Source: Pseudothauera lacus (GTDB lineage: Bacteria > Pseudomonadota > Gammaproteobacteria > Burkholderiales > Rhodocyclaceae). From it: DNA of 64,000 bases. The notes under the pieces were generated by a model. It was given only the letters and a program-made list of their open reading frames with translations. It was not told the DNA's origin and did no database searches. Positions within the stretch are counted from its first letter, which is position 1. Every line of letters begins with the position of its first letter. Below are positions 19,576 to 29,253 of the stretch, one piece after another. The stretch spans positions 62,001 through 126,000 of the forward strand of contig NZ_PZKC01000001.1 in the NCBI RefSeq assembly GCF_003034845.1. Direction: 5' to 3'. Both the position numbers and the translations under genes were made by a program.

Positions 19576-21465
19576 ATGTTCGAGGCAGTCCGCAGCAACA
19601 AACGCTTTGCCCAGGTCGTTCTGGCCATCCTGATCGTACCCTTTGCCTTCTTCGGCATGGACGCCTATTTCACCGACGGTCCCGCGGGCAACGAAGTGGC
19701 CACCGTGGGCGATTCGAAGATCTACGCGGTGGAGTTCGAGGACGCTCTGCGCGAGCAGCAGACCCGTCTGCGCGAAGCCATGGGTGCTCAGGTCGATCGC
19801 GCGATGCTCGATTCGCTCGAACTGCGCCGCGCGGTGATCGAAAACCTTGTCAATCAGCGTCTGCTGGCCCTGTATGCGGCGGAAAACCGTCTCGTTGTCA
19901 CCCAGCAGCAACTGGCGGAGACCATCGCCGAAGTGCCTGCCTTCCAGGACAACGGGCGTTTTTCCATGGAGCGCTACGAGGCCCTGCTGCGCGCCCAGGG
20001 CATGAGCCCGGCCGGTTTCGAAGCCCGTCTCAGCCAGGATATCCGTATCCAGCAACTGGCGCTGGCCGTGGGTGAAGGGGCTTTTGCCGCCGAAGAGTCG
20101 GCGCGCCGCTTCCTCCTTGCCCAGCTTGAAGAGCGCGAGGTGCGCGAGCTGGCCTTCTCCGCCGCCGACCATGTTGCCGGAGTGAGTCTCGACGAAGGTG
20201 CCGCGCAGGCGTTCTACGACGCCAATACCCAGCGCTTCGAGCTGCCCGCGCGGGTGCGCGCCGAATACGTGGTCTTCGATCAGGCCGCCGTGCTTGCCGG
20301 CGTCAACGTTTCCGAAGCCGAAGTGCGCGCCTTCTACGAGGCCAGCGCGGAGCGCTTTGGCGTGCCCGAAGAGCGTCGTGCGCGTCACATCCTGCTCGAA
20401 GTGAGCGATGCCGCCGACACCGAAGCGGTGCGTGCCGAGGCGGTGGCGCTGATCGAGCGCCTGCGTGCCGAGCCGACCGCCTTTGCGGCACTGGCGCGCG
20501 AGCGCTCTGCCGATCCGGGCTCCGCAGCGCGTGGCGGCGATCTCGGCTTCTTCGCCCGTGGTGTGATGGTGCAGCCCTTCGAGGAAGCCGTGTTCGGCGC
20601 TCAGCCCGGTCTGGTGGCGGAGCCGGTGCAGTCCGACTACGGCTTCCACGTCATCGAGGTCACCGAAATCCGCGCCGCGGCGCTGCGCCCCTTCGAGGAG
20701 GTGCGTGACGAACTTGCGGCGGAGCTGAAGAGCCGCACCGGCGGGCAGCGTTTTGCCGAGCTTGCCGAGCAGTTTGCCAACACCGTTTACGAACAGGCCG
20801 ACAGCCTGGCGCCGGCCGCCGAGCAGTTCGGCCTGCAGATCCAGGTCAGTGACTGGATTCCGCGTGGCAGCGCGGCCATTGGCCCGCACCGCAACGAAGG
20901 ACTGGTCGATGCGCTGTTCGGCCACGATGCACTGACCGAAGGGCGCAACGTCGATGCCGAGGATGTGGGTAACAACACCCTGGTGGCGGCCCGCGTGCTT
21001 GAACACCAGGCTGCACAGCGGCGCCCCTTTGAGGAGGTTAAGGCCGGCATCGAGAACGAGCTGCGTCTGCGCGAAGCGGCCACCAGGGCCGTTGCCGCAG
21101 GCGAGGCGGCTCTTGCCGCGCTGCAGCGTGGCGAGAGCGTCGATGGGCGCTGGAGCGACGCTGCCACCGTGCAGCGCGGTGCGCCCCTGCTGGCTCCGGA
21201 GGCCATGCAGGCGGTGTTCTCGGCTTCGACCGCCACGCTGCCGGCCTATGCCGGTGTCAGCATGGGCGGCGAAGGCTATGCGGTGTACCGCATCGAGGCG
21301 GTGCGGCGCCCCGAGCTGGCCGGCGACGATCCCCGTCTGGCGGCGATGACCGGGCAGTACGGTCAACTGCTCGGCGAGCGCGACTTCAGCGCCTTCATCA
21401 GCGCCTTGCGCGAACGCTACAAGGTCAGCGTGCGCGAAGCGGCGATCCGCCCGCAGCAGCAGTAA
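19576..21465 (+). CDS. ppiD: periplasmic folding chaperone / peptidyl-prolyl isomerase PpiD
   Basis: Membrane-anchored chaperone near the Sec translocon. 629 residues from ATG 19576. The opening MFEAVRSNKRFAQVVLAILI holds the short cytoplasmic part and single membrane segment (about 12-30, ending in PFAFFGMDAYF). A SurA-like N-terminal domain follows. The PPIC domain lies at about 265-365, with ARHILLEVSD, GGDLGFFARGVMVQPFEEAVF and SDYGFHVIEV. The C-terminal part is helical. The frame is open upstream of 19576, but there is no family-typical sequence there. Confidence 0.95.
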   Translation: MFEAVRSNKRFAQVVLAILIVPFAFFGMDAYFTDGPAGNEVATVGDSKIYAVEFEDALREQQTRLREAMGAQVDRAMLDSLELRRAVIENLVNQRLLALYAAENRLVVTQQQLAETIAEVPAFQDNGRFSMERYEALLRAQGMSPAGFEARLSQDIRIQQLALAVGEGAFAAEESARRFLLAQLEEREVRELAFSAADHVAGVSLDEGAAQAFYDANTQRFELPARVRAEYVVFDQAAVLAGVNVSEAEVRAFYEASAERFGVPEERRARHILLEVSDAADTEAVRAEAVALIERLRAEPTAFAALARERSADPGSAARGGDLGFFARGVMVQPFEEAVFGAQPGLVAEPVQSDYGFHVIEVTEIRAAALRPFEEVRDELAAELKSRTGGQRFAELAEQFANTVYEQADSLAPAAEQFGLQIQVSDWIPRGSAAIGPHRNEGLVDALFGHDALTEGRNVDAEDVGNNTLVAARVLEHQAAQRRPFEEVKAGIENELRLREAATRAVAAGEAALAALQRGESVDGRWSDAATVQRGAPLLAPEAMQAVFSASTATLPAYAGVSMGGEGYAVYRIEAVRRPELAGDDPRLAAMTGQYGQLLGERDFSAFISALRERYKVSVREAAIRPQQQ

Positions 21466-21482
21466 GGCAGCGCGGCGCGCGG

Positions 21483-21519
21483 ACAACAAAAAACCCGGCA
21501 GCGCCGGGTTTTTTGTTGT
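21483..21519. terminator. bidirectional terminator between ppiD and fabI
   Basis: A perfect 17-bp inverted repeat with an AGC loop. The core is ACCCGGC / GCCGGGT, with A-run and T-run flanks that act as U tracts on either strand. It serves the two convergent genes. Confidence 0.93.
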
Positions 21520-21538
21520 GCCATCACCGCCCGGGCGT

Positions 21539-22330
21539 TCAGCCCTGGTCGGGATTGCCCAGGGCGGTGGTGTTGAAGCCGCCGTCGACGTACATGATCT
21601 CGCCGGTGATGCCGCTGGCCAGATCGGAGCACATGAAGGCGGCAGCGTTGCCGACTTCCTCGATGGTGACGTTGCGACGCAGCGGGGCATTGCGTTCGTT
21701 GAAGGACAGCAGCTTGCCGAAGCTGCCGATGCCGGAGGCCGCCAGAGTCTTGATCGGGCCGGCCGAGATGGCGTTCACGCGCGTGCCTTCGGGACCCATG
21801 CAGGCCGCCAGATAGCGCACCGAGGCCTCCAGGCTGGCCTTTGCCAGACCCATGATGTTGTAGTTCGGCATGGTGCGCACCGCACCCAGGTAGGAGAGGG
21901 TCAGCAGCGCGCCGTTGCGACCCTTCATCAGCGGGCGGGCGGCCTTGGCCAGTGCCGGAAAGCTGTACGCCGACACTTCCTGCGAGACGCGGAAGGCCTC
22001 GCGCGAGAAGCCGTCGAGGAAATCGCCTTCGAGGGCGTCGGTGGGTGCGTAGGCGATGGAGTGTACGAGGCCGTCGAGACCGTCCCAGTGTTCGCCGAGA
22101 CGGGCGAAGAGGGCGGCGATCTCCTCGTCGTTCTGGACGTCGCAGGGCATGATCAGGGTAGAGCCGAAATCGGCCGCCATCTTGGCGACACGCTCTTCAA
22201 AGCGCTCGTTCTGGTAGGTGAAGGCCAGCTCCGCGCCTTCACGGTGCATGGCCTTGGCAATGCCGTAGGCAATCGAACGATTGCTCAGCAGCCCGGTGAT
22301 CAGAATGCGCTTGCCAGCAAGAAAGCCCAT
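21539..22330 (-). CDS. fabI: enoyl-[acyl-carrier-protein] reductase (NADH)
   Basis: Last reduction of each fatty-acid elongation cycle. 263 residues, short-chain dehydrogenase fold. The start [20 protein letters not shown] is the FabI nucleotide-binding opening. The catalytic Tyr-x6-Lys is in [28 protein letters not shown] (substrate-binding loop) and the end GGFNTTALG are typical. A clear TATAAT lies 33-38 bases upstream on its strand. Confidence 0.97.
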   Translation of the reverse strand: MGFLAGKRILITGLLSNRSIAYGIAKAMHREGAELAFTYQNERFEERVAKMAADFGSTLIMPCDVQNDEEIAALFARLGEHWDGLDGLVHSIAYAPTDALEGDFLDGFSREAFRVSQEVSAYSFPALAKAARPLMKGRNGALLTLSYLGAVRTMPNYNIMGLAKASLEASVRYLAACMGPEGTRVNAISAGPIKTLAASGIGSFGKLLSFNERNAPLRRNVTIEEVGNAAAFMCSDLASGITGEIMYVDGGFNTTALGNPDQG

Positions 22331-22362
22331 TGTTCGATGTTCTCCGTTGGTTCAAGCGCGCG

Positions 22363-22368
22363 ATTATA
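22363..22368 (-). promoter_or_regulatory. -10 element for fabI
   Basis: TATAAT on the reverse strand, 33 bases before the fabI ATG. The -35 at 16-18 bases is weak (CATTTC-like). Confidence 0.5.
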
Positions 22369-22436
22369 GCCGATGCGCGAGCAGGGAAATGCCTCCGTGT
22401 GGCGCACGCAGGCGCATCGCCGCCGGCAAGGCGGGA

Positions 22437-22442
22437 TAGAAT
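22437..22442 (+). promoter_or_regulatory. -10 candidate directly before the ABC substrate-binding gene
   Basis: TAGAAT ends only 8 bases before the ATG at 22451. If used, the transcript would start at or next to the start codon (leaderless or nearly so). No strong -35 seen. Confidence 0.3.
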
Positions 22443-22450
22443 CCTGCCTC

Positions 22451-24616
22451 ATGATCCGCAGCCTGGCCGCGCTTCTTCCCGCCGTCCTTCTCCTGTCCGC
22501 CTGCAGCGGGGCGTGGAACGACCCCTATCCGGCCGTCGAGAGCGGGCAGAACATCCTGTATACCGCCTTCACCGAGCGCCCCAAACACCTCGACCCGGTG
22601 CAGTCCTACAGCGAGGACGAGGCCACCTTTCTGTACCAGATCGTCGAGCCGCCGCTCGAATACCACTACCTCAAGCGCCCCTACGTGCTGCGCCCGGGCT
22701 CGGCGGCGATGCCGGTCATCCGCCTCTACGACGCCGAAGGGCGCCTGCTGCCACCGGATGCCGATGCAGCACAGGTGGCTACAAGCGTCTATGAACTGAG
22801 CGTGCTGCCGGGTATCCGCTACCAGCCGCATCCGGCTTTCGCCCGCAGTGCCGATGGCACGCCGCGCTATATGGACCTGCAGGCCGACGCGCTGCGCGGA
22901 GTGCGCGGCCTTGGCGACTTCGCCGAAACCGGCAGTCGCGAGCTTCAGGCCGCCGATTTCGTCCACCAGATCAAGCGTCTGGCGCATCCCCGCCTGCATT
23001 CGCCGATCTTCGAGCTCATCGCCCAGTATCTCCCGGGTCTCAAGACCCTGCAGGGCGAGCTCGCCGAAGCGGCCCGTGACAACCCCGGCTGGCTCGATCT
23101 CACCCGCTTCGAGCTGCCCGGCGTGGAGGTGGTCGATGAGCGCACCTGGCGCATCACCCTGCAGGGCAGCTACCCGCAGTTCATCTACTGGCTGACCATG
23201 CCCTTCTTCTCGCCGGTGCCACCCGAGGTGGACCGCTTCTTCGGTCAGCCCGGGATGGCCGAGCGCAACCTCACCCTGGACTGGTGGCCGGTGGGCACCG
23301 GGCCTTACATGCTGGTGGAGAACAATCCCAACGCCCGCATGGTGCTGGCGCGGAATCCCAACTACCGCGGCGACACCTACCCCTGCGAGGGCGAAGCGGA
23401 CGATCATGCCGCCGGCCTGCTGGCCGACTGCGGCAGGCCGCTGCCTTTCATCGACCGCGTGGTGTTTACCCGCGAGCGGGAGGGCATCCCGTACTGGAAC
23501 AAGTTCCTGCAGGGCTACTACGATGCCTCCGGGGTATCCTCGGACAACTTCGACCAGGCGGTGAGCCTGACCAGCCAGGGCGAGGTGACCCTCTCCGACG
23601 ACATGGCTGCGCGCGGCATCCGCCTGATCACCGCGGTGTCGCCATCGATCTTCTACATGGGCTTCAACATGCTCGACCCGCTGGTCGGCGGCGACGGCAC
23701 CCCGGAGGGCGCGGAGCGCGCGCGCAAGTTGCGCCAGGCGATCTCGATTGCGCTCGACATGGAGGAGTTCGTGTCGATCTTCCTCAACGGGCGCGGCGTG
23801 CCGGCGATGCATCCGATTCCGCCGGGCATCTTTGGCGCCCGCGAGGGCGAGGCGGGCATCAATCCGGTCGTCTTCGAATGGCGCAACGGCGAAGCAGTGC
23901 GGCGCGGCAAGGACGTCGCACGCCGTCTGCTGGCCGAGGCCGGGTGGCCCAACGGGCGCAATGCGCAGACCGGCGAAGCGCTGATCATCAACCTCGACAC
24001 CACCCCTGGCGGGCTGGGTGACAAGGCGCGCTCGGACTGGCTGGCCAAGCAGTTCCGCGAGCTCGGCGTGCAGTTCGTGGTGCGTGCCACCGACTGGAAC
24101 CGTTTTCAGGAGAAGCTGCGCAACGGCAATGCGCAACTCTTCTTCCTGGGCTGGAACGCCGACTACCCCGATCCCGAGAACCTGCTCTTCCTGCTTCACG
24201 GCTCACAGGGCAAGGTGAAGTTCTCCGGGCAGAACGCTGCCAACTACCAGAACGACGAATACGACCGCCTGTTCGGCAAGATGAAGGCCATGCCTGACGG
24301 CCCCGAGCGTCAGGCCATCATCGACCGCATGGTGGCCATTGCCCAGCACGATGCCCCCTGGCTGTTCGGTTTCCACCCCAAGTCCTACTCCCTGCAGCAC
24401 GGCTGGGTGTACAACCGCAAGCCCGGCAACATCGTGCGTGGCACGCTGAAGTACCAGCGTGTCGATACCGCTGCGCGCGAAGCCGCGCGCGCGGAATGGA
24501 ATCGCCCGGTGCTGTGGCCGCTGGTGCTGGTCGCGGTGCTGTTCTTTGCCATGGTGGCGCCTGCCGTGGCGCACTGGCGTCGTCATGAGCGCGCCACCGC
24601 GGCAGGAGGGCGCTGA
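22451..24616 (+). CDS. peptide/oligopeptide-type ABC substrate-binding lipoprotein with C-terminal membrane helix
   Basis: 721 residues from ATG 22451. A signal peptide with lipobox LLLSACSG puts the lipid-bearing Cys at about residue 18. The body is a family 5 (peptide/nickel) solute-binding protein: GTGPYMLVENNPNARMVLAR, NPNYRGDTYP, LRQAISIALDMEEFV and FLGWNADYPDPENLLFLLHG are typical. Unlike most of the family, the C-terminus has a hydrophobic segment (VLWPLVLVAVLFFAMVAPAV at about 685-705) followed by a basic tail. Two permease genes follow with a 1-base overlap and a 4-base gap. The substrate cannot be read; peptides are the default guess. Confidence 0.88.
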   Translation: MIRSLAALLPAVLLLSACSGAWNDPYPAVESGQNILYTAFTERPKHLDPVQSYSEDEATFLYQIVEPPLEYHYLKRPYVLRPGSAAMPVIRLYDAEGRLLPPDADAAQVATSVYELSVLPGIRYQPHPAFARSADGTPRYMDLQADALRGVRGLGDFAETGSRELQAADFVHQIKRLAHPRLHSPIFELIAQYLPGLKTLQGELAEAARDNPGWLDLTRFELPGVEVVDERTWRITLQGSYPQFIYWLTMPFFSPVPPEVDRFFGQPGMAERNLTLDWWPVGTGPYMLVENNPNARMVLARNPNYRGDTYPCEGEADDHAAGLLADCGRPLPFIDRVVFTREREGIPYWNKFLQGYYDASGVSSDNFDQAVSLTSQGEVTLSDDMAARGIRLITAVSPSIFYMGFNMLDPLVGGDGTPEGAERARKLRQAISIALDMEEFVSIFLNGRGVPAMHPIPPGIFGAREGEAGINPVVFEWRNGEAVRRGKDVARRLLAEAGWPNGRNAQTGEALIINLDTTPGGLGDKARSDWLAKQFRELGVQFVVRATDWNRFQEKLRNGNAQLFFLGWNADYPDPENLLFLLHGSQGKVKFSGQNAANYQNDEYDRLFGKMKAMPDGPERQAIIDRMVAIAQHDAPWLFGFHPKSYSLQHGWVYNRKPGNIVRGTLKYQRVDTAAREAARAEWNRPVLWPLVLVAVLFFAMVAPAVAHWRRHERATAAGGR

Positions 24617-25593
24617 TGTTCGCCTACGTCCTCCGCCGCCTGATCTATGCCGTACCCATCCTGATCGGCGTGAACCTGCTCACCTTCGTGCTGTTCTTCG
24701 TGGTCAATTCGCCCGACGACATGGCGCGCATGCACCTGGGCGCGCGCCACGCCAGTGCGGAGGGCATCGAGCGTTGGAAGGCCGAACGCGGCTACGACAA
24801 GCCGACCTTCTGGAACGCCCAGGCCGACGGGGCAGGGCGGCTCACCGAGACCGTCTTCTTCGACAAGTCGCTGCGCATGTTCGCCTTCGACTTCGGCCGC
24901 GCCGACGACGGCCGCGACATCGGCCGCGAGATCCGCGACCGCATGGGGCCGTCGCTGGCGATTGCGCTGCCGACCTTTCTGCTCGGGCTCCTCGTGTCGG
25001 TCTCCTTCGCCCTGCTGCTGGTGTTCTTCCGCGCCACCTACCTGGACTTCTGGGGGGTGGTGATCTGCGTGGCGATGATGTCCATCTCCAGCCTGTTCTA
25101 CATCATCGGCGGGCAGTGGCTGGTATCCAAGGTGTGGGCGCTGGTGCCGATCTCCGGCTACGCGCCGGGGCTCGACGCGGCGCGCTTCCTGGTGCTGCCG
25201 GTGCTGATCAGCGTGCTCGCCGGGGTGGGTTCCAGCGTGCGCTGGTACCGCACCATCTTCCTCGAGGAAATCTCGCGCGACTACGTGCGCACCGCGCGCG
25301 CCAAGGGCCTGTCGGAGCTCGCCGTGCTGTTCCGCCATGTGCTCAAGAACGCCATGATCCCCATCCTCACCGGGGTGGTGGTGGTGATCCCGCTGCTGTT
25401 CATGGGCAGCCTGCTGGTGGAGTCCTTCTTCGGCATTCCCGGCCTGGGCAGCTACACCATCGACGCCATCAACGCGCAGGACTTCGCCGTGGTGCGCGCC
25501 ATGGTGTTCATCGGTTCGGTGCTCTACATCGTCGGCCTGATCCTCACCGACATCTCCTACACCCTGGTCGATCCCAGGGTACGGCTGGAGTAG
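24616..25593 (+). CDS. ABC transporter permease (DppB/OppB type)
   Basis: 325 residues, inner membrane. It opens MFAYVLRRLIYAVPILIGVN, the DppB/OppB start, and has about six membrane segments. The cytoplasmic coupling loop DYVRTARAKGLSELAVLFRH is the EAA motif that contacts the ATPase. The start overlaps the upstream substrate-binding gene by one base. It contains a longer than usual periplasmic stretch after helix 1 (about 40-110), as in YejB-like permeases. Confidence 0.93.
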   Translation: MFAYVLRRLIYAVPILIGVNLLTFVLFFVVNSPDDMARMHLGARHASAEGIERWKAERGYDKPTFWNAQADGAGRLTETVFFDKSLRMFAFDFGRADDGRDIGREIRDRMGPSLAIALPTFLLGLLVSVSFALLLVFFRATYLDFWGVVICVAMMSISSLFYIIGGQWLVSKVWALVPISGYAPGLDAARFLVLPVLISVLAGVGSSVRWYRTIFLEEISRDYVRTARAKGLSELAVLFRHVLKNAMIPILTGVVVVIPLLFMGSLLVESFFGIPGLGSYTIDAINAQDFAVVRAMVFIGSVLYIVGLILTDISYTLVDPRVRLE

Positions 25594-25597
25594 GGCG

Positions 25598-27010
25598 ATG
25601 AACTTCCAGCCGGTGTTGCTGTGGACCGACCTGCTGTTCTTCGCCCTGCTGCTGGTGGCGCTGGCCACCGTGCTGCACGTGCGGCGCAACGAGCCGCTGC
25701 GTGCCGCCTGGCGCAAGGTCGGCCGGCGTCCCACCGGCATGGCCGCGGCCACCGTGTTGCTCACCTTCCTGCTGGTCGGGGTGGTGGACAGCCTGCATTT
25801 CCGTCCGCAGCTGCCGGCGGTCGAGGGCGCCCCCGCCGATGCCGCGCCGGTATATTCCTCCGAAGTGCTCTCCGCGCTCGACGTGCTGCTCGCCAAGCTG
25901 CGCACGCGCAACGAGAAGACCTATTCAGCGCCCTTTGCCGACCGCCTCTACGTGCGCGAGACGGTGGAACTGCCCGAAGGCGGTCAGGCCCGCATCCATC
26001 CTCGCCTGCTGCATGGCGCGGCCCACCTGGCCGATCCGGCCGCCGAGCGCGCCGCGGACATTGCCCGCAAGGCGGCGGGCGGTGCCATGCTGGCGGTGCT
26101 GCTGTGGCTGCTGCCGGTGGCGCTGGTGGCCGCCGGGGTGGCGCGCCGCGCCGGGGTCGGCTTTGCGCAGGGCCTGCGCCGGCTGGCGCGCGGCGAGACG
26201 GCGATCGCCTGGCGCGCGGTGCTGCTCACCCTGGGCGCGATCCTGCTGCTGGCCTCGGTCGCCGCGGCGCTGGCGCCCTGGTACCACATCTTCGGCACCG
26301 ACAAGGTCGGGCAGGACGTCTTCTACCTGGCGCTGAAGAGCGTGCGCACCGCGCTGGTGATCGGCACCCTGACCACCCTGGTGATGCTGCCCTTCGCGGT
26401 CACCCTGGGGGTGATGGCGGGTTACCTGGGCGGCTGGGTGGATGACGTGATCCAGTACCTCTACACCGTGCTCAACGCCATCCCCGGCGTGCTGCTGATC
26501 GCCGCCGCGGTGCTGATGATGCAGGTCATCATCGACACCCATCCGCAGTGGTTCGCCACCGCCGCCGAGCGCGCCGACGCGCGCCTGCTGGCGCTCTGCC
26601 TGATCCTCGGGATCACCAGCTGGACCGGCCTGTGCCGCCTGCTGCGCGGCGAAACGCTGAAGCTGCGCGAACTCGAATACGTGCAGGCCGCGCGCGCCTT
26701 CGGTGTGCGCACCCCGGCCATCCTGCGCCGCCACGTGCTGCCCAACGTCATGCACATCGTGCTGATCGCGCTGGTGATGGATTTCTCTGGCCTGGTGCTG
26801 GCCGAGGCGGTGCTGTCCTACATCGGCATCGGGGTGGATCCGACCATGATCAGCTTCGGCACCATGATCAACATGGCGCGCGCCGAACTGGCCCGCGAGC
26901 CGATGGTGTGGTGGTCGCTGGTCGCGGCGTTCTGCTTCATGTTCGTGCTGGTGCTGGCCGCCAACCTGTTCGCCGACGCCGTGCGTGACGCCTTCGACCC
27001 GCGCCGTTGA
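25598..27010 (+). CDS. ABC transporter permease (DppC/OppC type), long form
   Basis: 470 residues, longer than the usual 280-340. The N-terminal 200 residues hold two extra membrane segments (about 8-26, 48-65), a periplasmic stretch and a third (about 160-180). The permease core starts near residue 210. The EAA coupling loop is YVQAARAFGVRTPAILRRH. LYTVLNAIPGVLLIAAAVL and the end LFADAVRDAFDPR are typical of the DppC type. No ATP-binding subunit follows; the next gene is selO. Confidence 0.9.
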   Translation: MNFQPVLLWTDLLFFALLLVALATVLHVRRNEPLRAAWRKVGRRPTGMAAATVLLTFLLVGVVDSLHFRPQLPAVEGAPADAAPVYSSEVLSALDVLLAKLRTRNEKTYSAPFADRLYVRETVELPEGGQARIHPRLLHGAAHLADPAAERAADIARKAAGGAMLAVLLWLLPVALVAAGVARRAGVGFAQGLRRLARGETAIAWRAVLLTLGAILLLASVAAALAPWYHIFGTDKVGQDVFYLALKSVRTALVIGTLTTLVMLPFAVTLGVMAGYLGGWVDDVIQYLYTVLNAIPGVLLIAAAVLMMQVIIDTHPQWFATAAERADARLLALCLILGITSWTGLCRLLRGETLKLRELEYVQAARAFGVRTPAILRRHVLPNVMHIVLIALVMDFSGLVLAEAVLSYIGIGVDPTMISFGTMINMARAELAREPMVWWSLVAAFCFMFVLVLAANLFADAVRDAFDPRR

Positions 27011-27073
27011 AACTTGCGGCGGCTGTTGCGGCTCTCAGTACCACAACAATGATCAGGACGTTCCCCCCGACCG

Positions 27074-28633
27074 ATGGACCACCTGCGCTTCGACAACCGT
27101 TTCGTCCGTGAACTGCCGGCTGACCCGCTCGACGCTGCGGGTGTGCGCCAGGTGCATGGAGCCTGTTACTCACGGGTCCGGCCTACGCCGGTTGCCGCTC
27201 CCGCGCTGCTGGCGTGGTCGCGCGAGGTGGCACAGATGCTCGATCTGGGCGAAGCCGACATCGCCGATCCGCGCTTTGCCGAGGTCTTCGGCGGCAACCG
27301 CATGCTGGACGGAATGTCGCCCCACGCAGCCTGTTATGGCGGTCATCAGTTCGGCAACTGGGCTGGCCAGCTCGGCGACGGGCGGGCCATCAATCTTGGC
27401 GAGATCGTCAATGCACGCGGCGAGCGCTTCGAGGTCCAGCTCAAGGGGGCCGGGCCGACGCCGTACTCGCGCCGTGCCGACGGTCGCGCGGTGTTGCGCT
27501 CCTCGGTGCGCGAGTTCCTCTGCAGCGAGGCCATGCATCACCTCGGCGTGCCCACCACGCGGGCGTTGTCGCTGGTGGCCACCGGCGAGGGGGTGCTGCG
27601 CGACATGTTCTACGACGGCAACCCCCGTCTCGAACCGGGTGCGGTGGTGTGCCGGGTGGCGCCGTCCTTCATCCGCTTCGGCAATTTCGAGATCTTCGCC
27701 GCGCGCGGCGAGCTCAGCGTCCTCGAAAAGCTGGTTGACTTCACCATCGCGCGGGACTTCCCGTGGCTCGAGGGTAGCCCCGGCGAGCGTCGCAGCGCCT
27801 GGTTCGCCGAGGTCTGCGAGCGTACCGCGACGCTGATGGCGCACTGGATGCGGGTGGGTTTCGTGCATGGCGTGATGAACACCGACAACATGTCCATCCT
27901 CGGGCTCACCATCGATTACGGCCCCTATGGCTGGGTGGACAACTTCGACCCCGGGTGGACGCCCAATACCACCGATGCCGAAGGGCGGCGCTACCGTTTC
28001 GGCCACCAGCCGCGGATTGCGCACTGGAACCTGCTGCAGTTGGCCAATGCGCTGTACCCGCTGTTCCGCGATCAAGGCCCGTTGCAGGACGGCCTGGAAC
28101 GCTACGTCGCGGCCTATGACCGCGACAGCCGGCGCATGCAGGCCGACAAGCTCGGGCTGGTGGCGCTGGGAGACGCCGAGCTTGAAGAGCTCGACGTCCT
28201 GCACCGTCTGCTGGCGCGCGCCGAGATCGACATGACCCTGTTCTTCCGTGCGCTCGCCGACATCGACGTCGAGGCTCCCACGCTGGCACCCTTCGAGGGG
28301 GCCTTCTACAGCGCTACGGGCCGTGCCGCGCATGGCGAGGCGCTGCAGGCCTGGCTCGACACCTACGCCGCCCGCCTGCGTCAGGAGGGGCGCCCGGCCG
28401 GGCAGCGGCGGGCGCAGATGAATGCCGCCAATCCATGCTACGTGCTGCGCAACTATCTCGCCCAGCAGGCCATTGACGCTGCCGAGCAGGGCGACACCAG
28501 TGTCATCGAACAAACCCTGGAAGTGCTGCGCCGACCCTATGAGGTGCAGCCCGGTCGCGAGGCCTTTGCCGCCCGGCGTCCGGACTGGGCGCGGCGCAAG
28601 GCCGGCTGTTCGATGCTGTCGTGCAGCTCTTGA
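27074..28633 (+). CDS. selO: protein adenylyltransferase SelO (YdiU family)
   Basis: Pseudokinase-fold enzyme that transfers AMP to protein Ser/Thr/Tyr. 519 residues. Family boxes are [60 protein letters not shown] and [15 protein letters not shown]. The C-terminus [11 protein letters not shown] keeps the cysteine pair/tail typical of YdiU. It follows the permease by 63 bases and is possibly independent. In E. coli SelO is linked to redox stress; that role is not visible here. Confidence 0.95.
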   Translation: MDHLRFDNRFVRELPADPLDAAGVRQVHGACYSRVRPTPVAAPALLAWSREVAQMLDLGEADIADPRFAEVFGGNRMLDGMSPHAACYGGHQFGNWAGQLGDGRAINLGEIVNARGERFEVQLKGAGPTPYSRRADGRAVLRSSVREFLCSEAMHHLGVPTTRALSLVATGEGVLRDMFYDGNPRLEPGAVVCRVAPSFIRFGNFEIFAARGELSVLEKLVDFTIARDFPWLEGSPGERRSAWFAEVCERTATLMAHWMRVGFVHGVMNTDNMSILGLTIDYGPYGWVDNFDPGWTPNTTDAEGRRYRFGHQPRIAHWNLLQLANALYPLFRDQGPLQDGLERYVAAYDRDSRRMQADKLGLVALGDAELEELDVLHRLLARAEIDMTLFFRALADIDVEAPTLAPFEGAFYSATGRAAHGEALQAWLDTYAARLRQEGRPAGQRRAQMNAANPCYVLRNYLAQQAIDAAEQGDTSVIEQTLEVLRRPYEVQPGREAFAARRPDWARRKAGCSMLSCSS

Positions 28634-28702
28634 GCGCCGCACTCAGGGCTGGCGCGGCAAGCGGTCGTGCGCCCGTTCGCGACGCCTCCCTGACAAGCGC
28701 CT

Positions 28703-29149
28703 TCAGGCCTTGACGCGCATCAGGCGCTGCTTCTCGCGTTCCCAGTCGCGCTTCTTGTCGTCCTCACGCTTGTCGTACTGCTTCTTGCCCTTCGCCAGGC
28801 CGATGGTGGCCTTCACCCGGCCCTTGCTGTAGTGCAGGTCGAGCGGCACCAGGGTGAAGCCGGCGCGCTCGACCTTGCCGATCAGCTTGTCGATCTCGTG
28901 GGCGTGAAGGAGCAGCTTGCGGGTGCGCGTGGGATCGGTGCGCACATGGGTGGAGGCGCTGGTGAGCGGGGTGATGTGCATGCCGAAGATGAAGATCTCA
29001 CCATCGCGGATGACCACATAGGACTCCTTGATGTTGGCCCTTCCGGCGCGGATGGCCTTCACCTCCCAGCCTTCGAGGACGATGCCGGCTTCGTGCTTTT
29101 CCTCGATGAAGTAATCGTGGAAGGCCTTGCGATTGTCGATGATGCTCAT
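28703..29149 (-). CDS. smpB: SsrA-binding protein SmpB
   Basis: Partner of tmRNA in ribosome rescue. 148 residues. [39 protein letters not shown] and [16 protein letters not shown] are family-typical, as is the basic tail [18 protein letters not shown]. It is divergent from ratA and convergent with selO. No tmRNA gene was recognised in this window. Confidence 0.97.
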   Translation of the reverse strand: MSIIDNRKAFHDYFIEEKHEAGIVLEGWEVKAIRAGRANIKESYVVIRDGEIFIFGMHITPLTSASTHVRTDPTRTRKLLLHAHEIDKLIGKVERAGFTLVPLDLHYSKGRVKATIGLAKGKKQYDKREDDKKRDWEREKQRLMRVKA

Positions 29150-29204
29150 GTGCGCTGCTGTCGCCGTGTCGCCGCGCCCGCCATCGGTGGCGCCGGCTTT
29201 GCGT

Positions 29205-29215
29205 TAGAATCCGCC
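29205..29215 (+). promoter_or_regulatory. -10 candidate upstream of ratA
   Basis: TAGAAT followed by CCGCC, 49 bases before the ratA ATG. Identical over 11 bases to the element upstream of lepA. Confidence 0.35.
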
Positions 29216-29253
29216 ATTCTAGCAGTACGCTCAGGTCCCCGACCCGCTACCCC

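Noticed and set aside
17912-19633. Forward open frame crossing the N-terminal half of the MASE1 gene and into ppiD
   Set aside because: Antisense to the MASE1/CHASE domains; no ribosome site or domain.
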